Source of the DNA: Flavobacteriaceae bacterium
Lineage (GTDB): Bacteria; Bacteroidota; Bacteroidia; Flavobacteriales; Flavobacteriaceae
DNA length: 64,000 nt
Assembly (NCBI GenBank): GCA_030683815.1
Contig: JAUXPJ010000002.1
Location: 1 to 64,000, forward strand
Reading direction: 5' to 3'
Part shown: positions 25,713 to 35,100 of the stretch, piece after piece
Numbering within the stretch: the first letter of the stretch is position 1
Layout of the letters: each line of letters opens with the position of its first letter
Notes under the pieces: generated by a model
What the model was told of the DNA's origin: nothing
The model's database searches: none
What the model saw: the letters and a program-made list of their open reading frames with translations, nothing else
Program-made: the position numbers and the translations under genes

Positions 25713-26276
25713 TTACTCTGCTGCTGGTTCTTCAGAGGTAGTATCTTCAACTGCTGGTTCTTCAGCAACTTCTTCTGTAACCTCTTCTGTAACTTCTTCT
25801 ACAACTTCCTCAACTACAGGTGCATTTTTTTCAGCAATGGCAGCAACGCGTTTTTCGTTGGCTTCTTTTTCTGCTTTAAAGGCAGCAGATTTTTGATCAG
25901 AGGCAGATTTTACTAATCCGTCTTTTTTTGCCTGAACAGCATTTACTTTTTCATCTAGCCAAGCTTGAAATTTAGCTTCTGCTTGTTCTTCAGTTAAAGC
26001 ACCTTTTTTAACACCTTCTAACAAGTGTTTTTTTAACAATGCTCCTTTGTACGATAAAATAGCTTTCACAGTGTCAGTTGGCTGAGCACCATTTTGCAAC
26101 CATTTTACAGCACCATCAATATCTAATTCGATAACAGCAGGATTAGCAGTAGGATTATAAGTTCCTACTTTTTCCAAATACTTACCATCTCTTTTTGATC
26201 TTGCATCGGCAGCAACAATCCAGTAAAAAGGTTTTCCTTTTTTACCGTGTCTTTGTAATCTTAATTTAACTGGCAT
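25713..26276 (-). CDS. rpsP: 30S ribosomal protein bS16 with acidic C-terminal extension
   Basis: The first about 80 residues are canonical bS16 (VKLRLQRHGKKGKPFYWIV). The protein continues to 187 aa with a Lys/Ala-rich helix and a Glu/Val/Ala-rich tail of repeated EEV-type units (about 155-187). Bacteroidota bS16 proteins are commonly extended, so this is not a fusion artefact. It heads the rpsP-rimM-trmN6 operon. Confidence 0.96.
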   Translation of the reverse strand: MPVKLRLQRHGKKGKPFYWIVAADARSKRDGKYLEKVGTYNPTANPAVIELDIDGAVKWLQNGAQPTDTVKAILSYKGALLKKHLLEGVKKGALTEEQAEAKFQAWLDEKVNAVQAKKDGLVKSASDQKSAAFKAEKEANEKRVAAIAEKNAPVVEEVVEEVTEEVTEEVAEEPAVEDTTSEEPAAE

Positions 26277-26290
26277 AATTGTTAATTTTT

Positions 26291-26331
26291 AAGGTTCGAA
26301 ACCTTGGTTATTAATTAGGGTGGCAAAGATA
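26291..26331 (-). promoter_or_regulatory. rpsP promoter element and 5-prime leader hairpin
   Basis: TATCTTTG on the minus strand (26331 to 26324) is a perfect TAnnTTTG, 48 nt before the start. The leader contains a 6-bp hairpin AAGGTT-CGA-AACCTT (26291-26305), ending 15 nt before the ATG. Whether the hairpin is regulatory is unknown. Confidence 0.5.
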
Positions 26332-26371
26332 GTAAGTTAATTTAAAATAACATACGCTCTTTCCGTATATT

Positions 26372-26947
26372 TTATACTAAACCGGTAAATCCTAAAAAAG
26401 CAAGTGATAAAAGTCCGGCTATTAATAAATTAATAGGCACTCCTTTCATCCCTTTCGGAATATTGGCGAGCTCTAACTGCTCACGAATACTGGCAAAAAC
26501 AATGAGAGCTAAGGCAAATCCTATCGAATTGGCAACTGCAAAAAATACCGCTTTTAACAAACTGCCATTTTCCAATCCCAAGGCCAAAATAGCGACTCCT
26601 AAAACCGCGCAATTGGTGGTAATCAAAGGCAAAAAAACTCCTAAGGCCTGATATAAAGACGGACTTACTTTTTTCAAGATGATTTCAACCATTTGAACCA
26701 AAGCTGCAATGACTAAGATAAAAGCAATCGTTCTTAAATAATTTAATCCGGCCGGAATTAATATAAATTGATACAATAAATAGGTTACCAAAGTTGCCAG
26801 TGTCATCACAAACAATACAGCACCTGACATCCCAATGGATGTGGAAACTTTGTTTGAAACTCCTAAAAATGGGCAGATTCCTAAAAATTGCGAAAGCACA
26901 ATATTGTTGACAAATACGGCTGCTATTAAAATGATGATATAATCCAT
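26372..26947 (-). CDS. rnfA: Rnf complex subunit RnfA
   Basis: A 191-aa membrane protein with six predicted helices, homologous to RnfA/RsxA and NqrE. The pair RnfA/RnfE holds an intramembrane Fe-S centre through conserved Cys residues, here in FLGICPF and TTNCAVLG. It is the last gene of the rseC-rnfBCDGEA operon and begins 2 nt after rnfE. Confidence 0.94.
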   Translation of the reverse strand: MDYIIILIAAVFVNNIVLSQFLGICPFLGVSNKVSTSIGMSGAVLFVMTLATLVTYLLYQFILIPAGLNYLRTIAFILVIAALVQMVEIILKKVSPSLYQALGVFLPLITTNCAVLGVAILALGLENGSLLKAVFFAVANSIGFALALIVFASIREQLELANIPKGMKGVPINLLIAGLLSLAFLGFTGLV

Positions 26948-26949
26948 TT

Positions 26950-27555
26950 TTAAGAAGTTTTAATTGAAATTTTATTGAATAAAACTGCTAAATAAGCCAA
27001 GGCAATAAAAGCGCCCGGCGGTAAAATAAAGAGGATAAAAGTATTGGCATTTTCTGCCACCAATTTGATGTCAAAAATACTTCCACTACCTAATAATTCA
27101 CGAACTGCACCTAAAAGTGTAAGTGCTATTATAAATCCGATGCCCATTCCCAATGCATCTAAAACGGATGAAAATAAGGTGTTTTTGGATGCAAATGCTT
27201 CGGCTCTACCGAGTATTAAACAATTCACCACAATGAGCGGAATAAAAATCCCCAATTGTTCGTATAAAAACGGCATAAAGGCCTCTAAAACCATCTCAAC
27301 GATTGTTACAAATGAAGCGATGACAATGATAAAAGCCGGAATTCTAACCTTGCTAGGTATTTGATTTTTAATGAGTGATACAACGATATTCGACATCAAT
27401 AATACAAACAAAGTAGCAACGCCCATTCCCAATCCGTTAAAGCCGGAAGAAGTTACTCCCAAGGTTGGACACATCCCCAATAACATCACAAAAACAGGAT
27501 TTTCTTTGACAATCCCTTTGAAAAAATTTTCTTTTTGATTGATGATTGCTGCCAT
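26950..27555 (-). CDS. rnfE: Rnf complex subunit RnfE
   Basis: From the ATG at 27553-27555 this is a 201-aa six-helix subunit homologous to RnfE/NqrD. Paired cysteines of the membrane Fe-S centre lie in LLGMCPTLGVT and VVNCLILG. A longer frame reaching 27630 overlaps rnfG and was rejected. The start sits 4 nt after the rnfG stop. Confidence 0.94.
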   Translation of the reverse strand: MAAIINQKENFFKGIVKENPVFVMLLGMCPTLGVTSSGFNGLGMGVATLFVLLMSNIVVSLIKNQIPSKVRIPAFIIVIASFVTIVEMVLEAFMPFLYEQLGIFIPLIVVNCLILGRAEAFASKNTLFSSVLDALGMGIGFIIALTLLGAVRELLGSGSIFDIKLVAENANTFILFILPPGAFIALAYLAVLFNKISIKTS

Positions 27556-27559
27556 TGTT

Positions 27560-28159
27560 TTAATTTTTAGATTTACTGATAAACGCTGTATCTTTGATAA
27601 ATTCATCATACGCCATTTGAGTTGCCTCACTGAACGCTCTGGTGGTAATGGTTGCTCCGGTTAAGCCGTCAATTTCACCTCCATCTTTTTTCACTTTTGC
27701 ATTAAATATAGCGAGATTTTTATCTCTATATTGATTGATAAAAGCAGCGTCCTTTATTTTAGTACCTAAACCGGGCGTTTCTTTTTGCTCTAAAACCGCT
27801 ATATTTTGGATGGTTCCATCGGGTTTAAATCCAATCATCAATTTAATCAATCCGCTAAATCCTTTTTCTGATGTACCAATTACAGCCGCTCCAACAAACG
27901 CATCATTTAAAAAAGCAGGATACACCTCTACGCTGTCTTTTACATTTTCAACTTTTAATAAAATCATTGCTGCAACCGGATTGTTGTCAAAAACGGGCAA
28001 GACTAATTTTAACGCATTTACTTTTTGGTCTAATTTTGATTTTGCTATGGGTTCTAAGGTCAGTTCGTTGACAAATCCTAAAGAGAAACCGGCAATTAAC
28101 GTAATCAGCAACATCGCTGCAACCATATTGATTAAAGTGGATTCTTTTTTCTTCATCAT
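27560..28159 (-). CDS. rnfG: Rnf complex subunit RnfG, FMN-binding
   Basis: A 199-aa protein with one N-terminal membrane helix and a periplasmic FMN-binding domain. The covalent flavin motif reads DGLTGATITTRAF, with the acceptor Thr in the (S/T)GATxxT pattern. It relays electrons between RnfD and the rest of the complex. It overlaps rnfD by 4 nt. Confidence 0.94.
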   Translation of the reverse strand: MMKKKESTLINMVAAMLLITLIAGFSLGFVNELTLEPIAKSKLDQKVNALKLVLPVFDNNPVAAMILLKVENVKDSVEVYPAFLNDAFVGAAVIGTSEKGFSGLIKLMIGFKPDGTIQNIAVLEQKETPGLGTKIKDAAFINQYRDKNLAIFNAKVKKDGGEIDGLTGATITTRAFSEATQMAYDEFIKDTAFISKSKN

Positions 28160-29169
28160 TTTATGATTTTAGATTTAATGGGTGCGCCAAACCTTCTCGG
28201 TTTAAAATTACTGTTGATGAGTGGCACAAATGCATTCATGATCAAAATAGCAAATGAAACGCCTTCGGGATATGCGCCAAACAAACGGATGACGACTGTT
28301 ATAACGCCAATTCCGACTGCAAAAACAACCATTCCTTTTTTGGTCATCGGGCTGGTAACCAAATCGGTTGCCATAAAAAAAGCGCCTAAAATTGCTCCTC
28401 CTGTTAAAATATGAAATAACGGATTGACGTATTGTTCCGGATTTATCAACCAAAAAATTCCTGTCATTGCAGCCATCGTTCCTAACATGGTGACCGGAAT
28501 ATGCCATGAAATCACTTTTCTTATCAGTAAGTATAAACCGCCGAGAATAAGTGCTAAAGCAGACATTTCTCCTAAAGATCCGCCGGTCATTCCCAAAAAC
28601 ATTTCCATTTGTGACGGAAGTTTACTGCTTAAATCGGTCATTGTTTCGCCCATCATTAAGCCGTCTTTGATAATTCCGAGTGGTGTGGCGCCTGTTACGG
28701 CATCAGCAAAAACGGTGTTATTTTCAAGGACAGTTGGCCAAGAGGTCATTTGCACCGGAAAAGAAATCAGCAAAAAAACACGACCCACCAATGCAGGATT
28801 GAAAATGTTAAATCCGAGTCCGCCAAATGACATTTTTGCAATTCCAATAGCCACCAAACTTCCTACTATCACCATCCAAAGTGGCAAATTGGATGGCAGG
28901 TTAAAAGCCAATAAAATTCCGGTAATCAGCGCAGAACCATCGCCTATGGAAATCGTTGTTTTTAGTAAATATTTTTGGATTAAATACTCGAACAGCAAAC
29001 ACGAAATAATCGCCACCGAAGTAACGATGAGCGCTCCAAATCCGAAGATATAAATGGAAATCAAAAACGCGGGAATGAGTGCTATGACTACATCGTACAT
29101 GATTTTTTTTGATGTTCTGTCTGCATGAATATGTGGCGATGCCGAAACTATGATGCTTGATGTACTCAT
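28156..29169 (-). CDS. rnfD: Rnf complex subunit RnfD
   Basis: A 337-aa polytopic subunit homologous to RnfD/NqrB. A second covalent FMN site is indicated by TGATPLG in the large loop. The N-terminal SASPHIHA segment is the family hallmark. Ion translocation in Rnf is thought to involve this subunit; whether Na+ or H+ is used cannot be read here. Confidence 0.95.
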   Translation of the reverse strand: MSTSSIIVSASPHIHADRTSKKIMYDVVIALIPAFLISIYIFGFGALIVTSVAIISCLLFEYLIQKYLLKTTISIGDGSALITGILLAFNLPSNLPLWMVIVGSLVAIGIAKMSFGGLGFNIFNPALVGRVFLLISFPVQMTSWPTVLENNTVFADAVTGATPLGIIKDGLMMGETMTDLSSKLPSQMEMFLGMTGGSLGEMSALALILGGLYLLIRKVISWHIPVTMLGTMAAMTGIFWLINPEQYVNPLFHILTGGAILGAFFMATDLVTSPMTKKGMVVFAVGIGVITVVIRLFGAYPEGVSFAILIMNAFVPLINSNFKPRRFGAPIKSKIIK

Positions 29170-29170
29170 G

Positions 29171-30499
29171 CTAATTCTGAATTAAAGTTAAATTTTTAAC
29201 ACTGTTTTTCCCAAATCGGATATAGTCTAACAAAGGTCTGTTAGACGGACAAACATAACTGCAAGAACCACATTGGATACAAGAATTGACATCTTCAGCC
29301 AATGCCCGCTCAAATAATCCCCGCTCAGCTAAACTCATCAACAAATGGGGTTCTAATCCCATAGGACATACAAAAACGCACTCACCGCAACGAATACAAT
29401 TTTCGGTCTTTTTTCTACTCGCTTCCTCTTCGGCAATGACCAAAATTCCGGAAGTTCCTTTGGTAATAGGCACATCGGTATTTTTAATCGCTTTCCCCAT
29501 CATCGGTCCGCCATTGATTATTTTTCGTGTTCCTTCGGGCAATCCGCCAACTTCTTTAATTAAATCGCTGATGGGCGTTCCTATTTTTACCCAAAAATTC
29601 GCAGGGTTTTTAAGATTTTTTCCGGTTACTGTAACCACACGTTCTGTTAAGGGTTTGTTGTGCTGAACGGCTTCATAAATAGCAAAAATAGTTCCGACAT
29701 TGTGTACAATGACGCCTATATCAGGTGGCAATCCGTTTTTCGGAACTTCTCTTTTTAACAAAGCGCTGATCAATTGTTTTTCACTTCCTTGCGGATATTT
29801 TACTTTCAGCGATGCAACCTGTATTTTTGACTCGTTTTGGGTCAGATTTTTGAAAAGTGCAATCGCATCTTTTTTGTTATTCTCTATTCCGATGATGGCC
29901 TTTTTGAGTTGCAAAGCCGACATCAGAATTTTTATTCCGACGATAATTTCTGCCGATTTTTCTAACATCAATCGATGGTCTGCGGTAAGATAGGGCTCAC
30001 ATTCTACCCCATTGATGATGAGGTATTCTATCTTTTTATCTGGGTTGATATGAAGTTTTACATGCGAAGGAAAAGTAGCGCCACCCAATCCGACGATGCC
30101 AAAATCAGCAATGCGCTGTAAAATTTCTGTGGATGATAACTCGATATTGGTTTTTAACGGATAAATAATTTTTTCAAAATTGGATAGATTTTTTTCATCG
30201 GTTCTGATAACAATACACTGTTTTTTGTAACCGCTGGTATCCACAATTTTATCCAATTTAGTAACGATACCGGCTACCGGAGAATGTATATTGGAAGATA
30301 CAAATCCACCCGATTTTGCAATAAGCTGACCAATTTCAACTGTGTCTTTAACTGCCACAATAATTTCTGACGGAATCCCGATATTCTGTGCAATCGGTAC
30401 ATAAACTACCTTTGGTATAGCCATTTTTTGAATGGATTTTTCAGCGGTTAATTTATTTTCAGGGGGATGAATTCCGCCAAGTTGAAATGTTTTAAGCAT
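29171..30499 (-). CDS. rnfC: Rnf complex subunit RnfC
   Basis: A 442-aa peripheral subunit with an N-terminal barrel, an NADH/FMN-binding Rossmann-like region (GLGGATFPSHVK) and two C-terminal 4Fe-4S motifs, CIRCGECVFVCP and CIQCGSCSYVCP. It lacks the long Ala/Lys-rich tail of the E. coli homologue. It is the likely NAD(H) entry or exit site and overlaps rnfB by 8 nt. Confidence 0.95.
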   Translation of the reverse strand: MLKTFQLGGIHPPENKLTAEKSIQKMAIPKVVYVPIAQNIGIPSEIIVAVKDTVEIGQLIAKSGGFVSSNIHSPVAGIVTKLDKIVDTSGYKKQCIVIRTDEKNLSNFEKIIYPLKTNIELSSTEILQRIADFGIVGLGGATFPSHVKLHINPDKKIEYLIINGVECEPYLTADHRLMLEKSAEIIVGIKILMSALQLKKAIIGIENNKKDAIALFKNLTQNESKIQVASLKVKYPQGSEKQLISALLKREVPKNGLPPDIGVIVHNVGTIFAIYEAVQHNKPLTERVVTVTGKNLKNPANFWVKIGTPISDLIKEVGGLPEGTRKIINGGPMMGKAIKNTDVPITKGTSGILVIAEEEASRKKTENCIRCGECVFVCPMGLEPHLLMSLAERGLFERALAEDVNSCIQCGSCSYVCPSNRPLLDYIRFGKNSVKNLTLIQN

Positions 30500-31439
30500 C
30501 AGTTTTTAATTTTTTAACAGTTTCATTAATCGCTTTTATATTTTTCTCTAGCTGATTCTTTTGAAGTTGAGGATAAACTCCCTTCCCTTCGGGTAGGGTT
30601 GGGGTGGGGATTTCTTTCTTTACAGGAAAATTGGTTTCGACTATGGAATTGGTTGGACAAACCGGCACACATTTTCTGCATAAAGTACAGAGAACCGGAT
30701 CTATATAAGCCAAATTATTAAACATAATAATGGCATCTTTAGGGCAAACCTCCACACATTTATCGCATCCAATACAAGCCAATGCGCACGCTTTTTTGGC
30801 GATTCCTCCTTTATCTTCATTTAAACAGCCCACAAATATTTTTAAATCTTTTTTATTTCGAGGGCGCATTTCGATGATATTGCGCGGACAAGCACTTACA
30901 CACAATCCGCAGGAAGTGCATTTTTGGGTAATAACAACCGGCAAACCGGTGATTTCATCCATATACATCGCATCAAACAAACAAACTTTGACACAATCGC
31001 CTTCACTTAAACAACCGTATTGACAATCGGTTTCACCACTGTATATAAGAGCCGAAATCGCACAAGAATCAGGTCCTTGATAAATGGTTGTCTTGGGTCT
31101 GACCTCACAACTTCCCTGACAACGGACTACAGCAACCGTCGGGTCTTTTTCCGCAACGGTTTTGCCTAATTTTTCAGCTATTAATTGCATTACTTTATTG
31201 CCACCAACAGGACAAAATAACGCTGAAATATCCTCTGTGTTCACTAACTTTTCCGCGAACGCTTTACAACCCGGAGAACCGCATCCGGCACAATTGGCGG
31301 CAGGCAATAATTCATCTATTTCAGCTATCAACGGATTTTCATACACATAAAATTTTTTAGAAACGATATACAATACTACTGCGGCAAAAATCCCCAAAGA
31401 AGTCAACAACAAAACACTGTTTAAAATCGAATCTGTCAT
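30492..31439 (-). CDS. rnfB: Rnf complex subunit RnfB with repeat-derived C-terminal insert
   Basis: A 315-aa ferredoxin-like subunit. It has an N-terminal membrane anchor (about 8-26), a 4Fe-4S domain (CAGCGSPGC), and several further cluster motifs, including CTSCGLCVSACP, CIGCDKCVEVCP and CTLCRKCVPVCP. It would exchange electrons with soluble ferredoxin. Near the C-terminus, a Pro/Thr/Gly-rich stretch (TPTLPEGKG) is encoded by a palindromic G/C-rich repeat and looks like a repeat insertion tolerated in frame. The start overlaps the upstream RseC-like gene by 4 nt. Confidence 0.94.
   Translation of the reverse strand: MTDSILNSVLLLTSLGIFAAVVLYIVSKKFYVYENPLIAEIDELLPAANCAGCGSPGCKAFAEKLVNTEDISALFCPVGGNKVMQLIAEKLGKTVAEKDPTVAVVRCQGSCEVRPKTTIYQGPDSCAISALIYSGETDCQYGCLSEGDCVKVCLFDAMYMDEITGLPVVITQKCTSCGLCVSACPRNIIEMRPRNKKDLKIFVGCLNEDKGGIAKKACALACIGCDKCVEVCPKDAIIMFNNLAYIDPVLCTLCRKCVPVCPTNSIVETNFPVKKEIPTPTLPEGKGVYPQLQKNQLEKNIKAINETVKKLKTDA
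30578..30610. repeat. Palindromic repeat embedded in rnfB
   Basis: The element reads on the minus strand as CCCCACCCCAACC followed by the hairpin CCCTACCC-GAA-GGGAAGGG. It is far more G+C-rich than the gene around it. Similar sequences are common extragenic repeats in flavobacteria (family knowledge). Here it is translated within the RnfB tail. Confidence 0.6.
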
Positions 31440-31891
31440 GCTTGATGATATTTTAATATAGAAAAATTATACACTTTTTTAAATGAATTTTTTAATATAT
31501 GAAGTATTAGATAATAAGGGATTAGAATCAATAATGAAACTAAACCGGCAATCCATTCTTTAAAGAAAATAGAAGTGATAATCAACGTTGATATCATTAC
31601 AATAAACGGAACCAAATAGGCCCAAAAAACGGCTTTCAATCCTAAATCCTTTTGCAAAACAAGTTCAACTGTTTCATTGAGTTCATACAATTGAGAAGCA
31701 TCATAAACTTCGATTTCTTTAACATCTGATTCGGAAATACCACAGGATGATTTTGCATTGCACGCTTCACAATGAACATTGCCCAATAAAGAAACAGTAA
31801 CTACTCCATTGGTAATTTTAGAAATTATTCCACGATGTTTGATCAAATTCCTATTCGATTTAATTTCGCTATTTAAATCAAATTTTTGCAT
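31436..31891 (-). CDS. RseC/MucC-like (SoxR-reducing system) membrane protein
   Basis: A 151-aa protein with an N-terminal beta domain bearing clustered cysteines (HCEACNAKSSCG) and two C-terminal membrane helices. This is the layout of RseC, which with Rsx/Rnf reduces SoxR in E. coli. It heads the rnf operon (4-nt overlap with rnfB), so a role in Rnf function or assembly is likely. A -7 element TAACTTTG lies on the minus strand at 31921-31928, 29 nt before the start. Confidence 0.85.
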   Translation of the reverse strand: MQKFDLNSEIKSNRNLIKHRGIISKITNGVVTVSLLGNVHCEACNAKSSCGISESDVKEIEVYDASQLYELNETVELVLQKDLGLKAVFWAYLVPFIVMISTLIITSIFFKEWIAGLVSLLILIPYYLILHILKNSFKKVYNFSILKYHQA

Positions 31892-31920
31892 ACTTCAAAT
31901 TTTTGCTAACTACTTCACTA

Positions 31921-31928
31921 CAAAGTTA
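31921..31928 (-). promoter_or_regulatory. -7 promoter element of the rseC-rnf operon
   Basis: TAACTTTG on the minus strand matches TAnnTTTG and is well placed to start the seven-gene transcript. The -33 TTG is not evident. Confidence 0.5.
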
Positions 31929-32161
31929 ATGCTAAAAAAAAAGATAAAATATGATAATAATTAGGTTTTACGCCTTCTTGTTATTTTTATGATTTTGACA
32001 TCATTTAAATCATTTCCATATAAAGAGTTTTAGCATTTCAAACTTCTATTCGATTATTGAAAATAATTTAGGATTGTTAATAAAAAAACAGCACTAAAGA
32101 TTTATAAAATTGGTTAATTGGTTACATTTAAAAACTCATTTTTTATGAAAAAACCAATCGC

Positions 32162-35100
32162 ATGTATTTAATTTTTGACACAGAAACTACCGGATTACCA
32201 CAGAATTGGAACGCACCAATTTCTGATACTCAAAATTGGCCACGTTGCATTCAAATTGCCTGGCAATTGCATGATATTTCCGGAAAATTATTAGAACATG
32301 CCGATTTTATCATCAAACCAGAGGGCTTTACCATTCCGTTGAATTCTGAAAATATCCATGGAATTTCAACAGATTTAGCTTTAAAAGAAGGAATCCCTTT
32401 GGATGAAGTCTTGGTTAAATTCAATGAAACCATTGCTAAAACAACTTTTATCGTTGGCCATAATGTAGGTTTTGACCTGAATGTGATGGGATGCGAATTT
32501 CATCGATTACAAATTCCGACTCCGCTTAACCAATTACCCATATTGGATACTTGTACCGAAAGTACCGCTACTTTATGTCAATTATCCGGAGGCAGAGGTG
32601 GCCGATATAAACTCCCAACACTTACCGAGTTATATTCATTTATTTTTAAAGAAGCTTTAGAAGATGCACACAATGCAACTGCAGATGTGGAAGCTACTTC
32701 GCGCTGTTTTCTTGAATTAATCCGACAAGAACATTTTAGTGCCGCTGAATTAAAACAAAGCAGTGACTATCTTTATGAGTTTATTGAACAACACCCAACT
32801 CCATTTCAACTCATTGGATTAAAACATCAAAATTTAAAAAACGCCAGTAAGAATTTAAAAGATATCAACAACATTAACGATGCCCCAACCATCGTACATC
32901 AACAACAAACAGTTGATTTAGAACTCGCTAAATTTGCGCATTTACATAATCATACGCAATTTTCTATTTTACAATCTACGACTTCGGTAAAAGAATTGGT
33001 TAAAAATGCGGCGAAATTAAAAATGCAGGCAGTTGCCATTACTGATACCGCCAATATGATGGGCGTTTTTAGCTTTGTAAAAGAAGTGTTGACTTATAAT
33101 AAATCCGCAAAAACTTACAATGAAAATCTTGGAGAAAATGAATTGCCCAAACAAATAATGACTCCAATTGTTGGCTGTGAATTCAATGTTTGCGAAAATC
33201 ACCTCGACAAGAACAATAAAGACAATGGGTATCAAATCGTGTTTTTGGCCAAGAATAAAAACGGCTATCATCATCTGGTAAAAATGGCTTCTTTGGCTTA
33301 TACGCAAGGTTTTTATTATGTACCTCGAATTGATAAATCAATTATCGCACAATATAAAGATGATTTAATTGTACTTTCCGGAAATCTTTATGGAGAAATT
33401 CCTTCGAAAGTTTTAAATATTGGCGAAACCCAAGCCAAAGAAGCGCTGCTTTGGTGGAAAGAACAATTTGGTTCCGATTTTTATTTGGAAGTGATGCGCC
33501 ATCAGCAAGCAGATGAAAATCACGTCAACACTGTTTTACAAGCATTTTCTAAGCAATACAATATCAAGCTCATCGCTACCAATAACACCTATTATATTCA
33601 TGAAAATGATGCCGAAACCCATGATATTTTGCTGTGTGTAAAAGACGGTGAAAAGGCCTCAACACCTATCGGTAGAGGTCGTGGATTTCGTTACGGACTT
33701 TCCAATAACGAGTATTATTTCAAGTCGCAAGAGCAGATGAAAAGTTTGTTTGCAGATATGCCCGAAGCAATTCTCAACATTCAAGAAATCATCGATAAAA
33801 TTGAAATTTATTCTTTAGAACGGGAAGTTATCTTACCTAAATTTGATATTCCATCTGAATTTATTGATGATTTAGACAAAACTGATGGTGGAAAAAGAGG
33901 TGAAAACGCCTATTTAAAATATCTCACTTATAAAGGTGCCAAACTTCGATATCCGACATTGACTTCAGCAATTATAGAACGACTTGATTTTGAATTAGAA
34001 GTTATTGAAAAAACAGGATATCCCGGATATTTTTTAATTGTACAAGATTTTATTGCCGAAGCCCGAAAAATGGGTGTTTCGGTTGGACCCGGACGCGGTT
34101 CGGCTGGAGGTTCAGCAGTAGCTTACTGCCTTAAAATTACCAATATAGATCCCATCAAATACGACTTACTTTTTGAGCGTTTCCTCAATCCGGATCGCGT
34201 TTCCTTACCCGATATTGATATCGATTTTGATGATGAAGGCCGCCAAAAAGTAATTGATTATGTTATTCAAAAATACGGAGCCAATCAAGTGGCGCAGATC
34301 ATAACTTACGGAACGATGGCGGCTAAATCTGCCATTAGAGATACTGCCAGAGTGTTGGATTTACCGCTTCCGGATACTGATCGTTTGGCAAAATTGGTTC
34401 CCGATCTCAAATTAGAAGATATTTTTGGCGATAATGAAAAGAGCAAAAATAAAATAGCTAATTTATCATCTGAAAATACACTTAGAGTAAATGAACTCCT
34501 CAATATTTATGAGGGTGATGATTTAGAATCCAGAACTTTAAATCAGGCCAAAAAATTAGAAGGTACCCTGCGAAATATAGGTACACACGCTTGCGGTGTA
34601 ATTATTACACCCGATGATATTACCAATCTAATCCCTATCGCCACTGCAAAAGATTCTGATAATATGTTCGTAACGCAGTTTGATAACAGCGTAGTAGAAA
34701 GCGCCGGATTGTTGAAAATGGATTTCTTAGGATTAAAAACGCTGACTTTAATTAAAGATACCATCAAAATTATCAAGGGTATTCATAAAATTGAATTGGA
34801 TCCGGATGAATTTCCTTTGGATGATGAAAAAACCTATCAACTTTTTCAAAGAGCCGATACCATTGGAATATTTCAGTACGAATCTGCCGGAATGCAAAAA
34901 CACCTCAAAGCTTTAAAACCAACAGTGTTTGCAGATTTAATTGCCATGAATGCTTTGTATAGACCAGGGCCAATGGAGTATATTCCGCAATTTATCAGAC
35001 GTAAACACGGCGATGAACCAATTACTTATGATGTGCCGGAAATGGAAGAATATCTGCAGGAAACCTACGGCGTTACTGTTTACCAAGAGCAAGTGATGTT

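Noticed and set aside
25713-25820. The acidic repeat tail of bS16 as a separate gene or fusion
   Set aside because: Extended bS16 tails are usual in Bacteroidota, and the frame is continuous.
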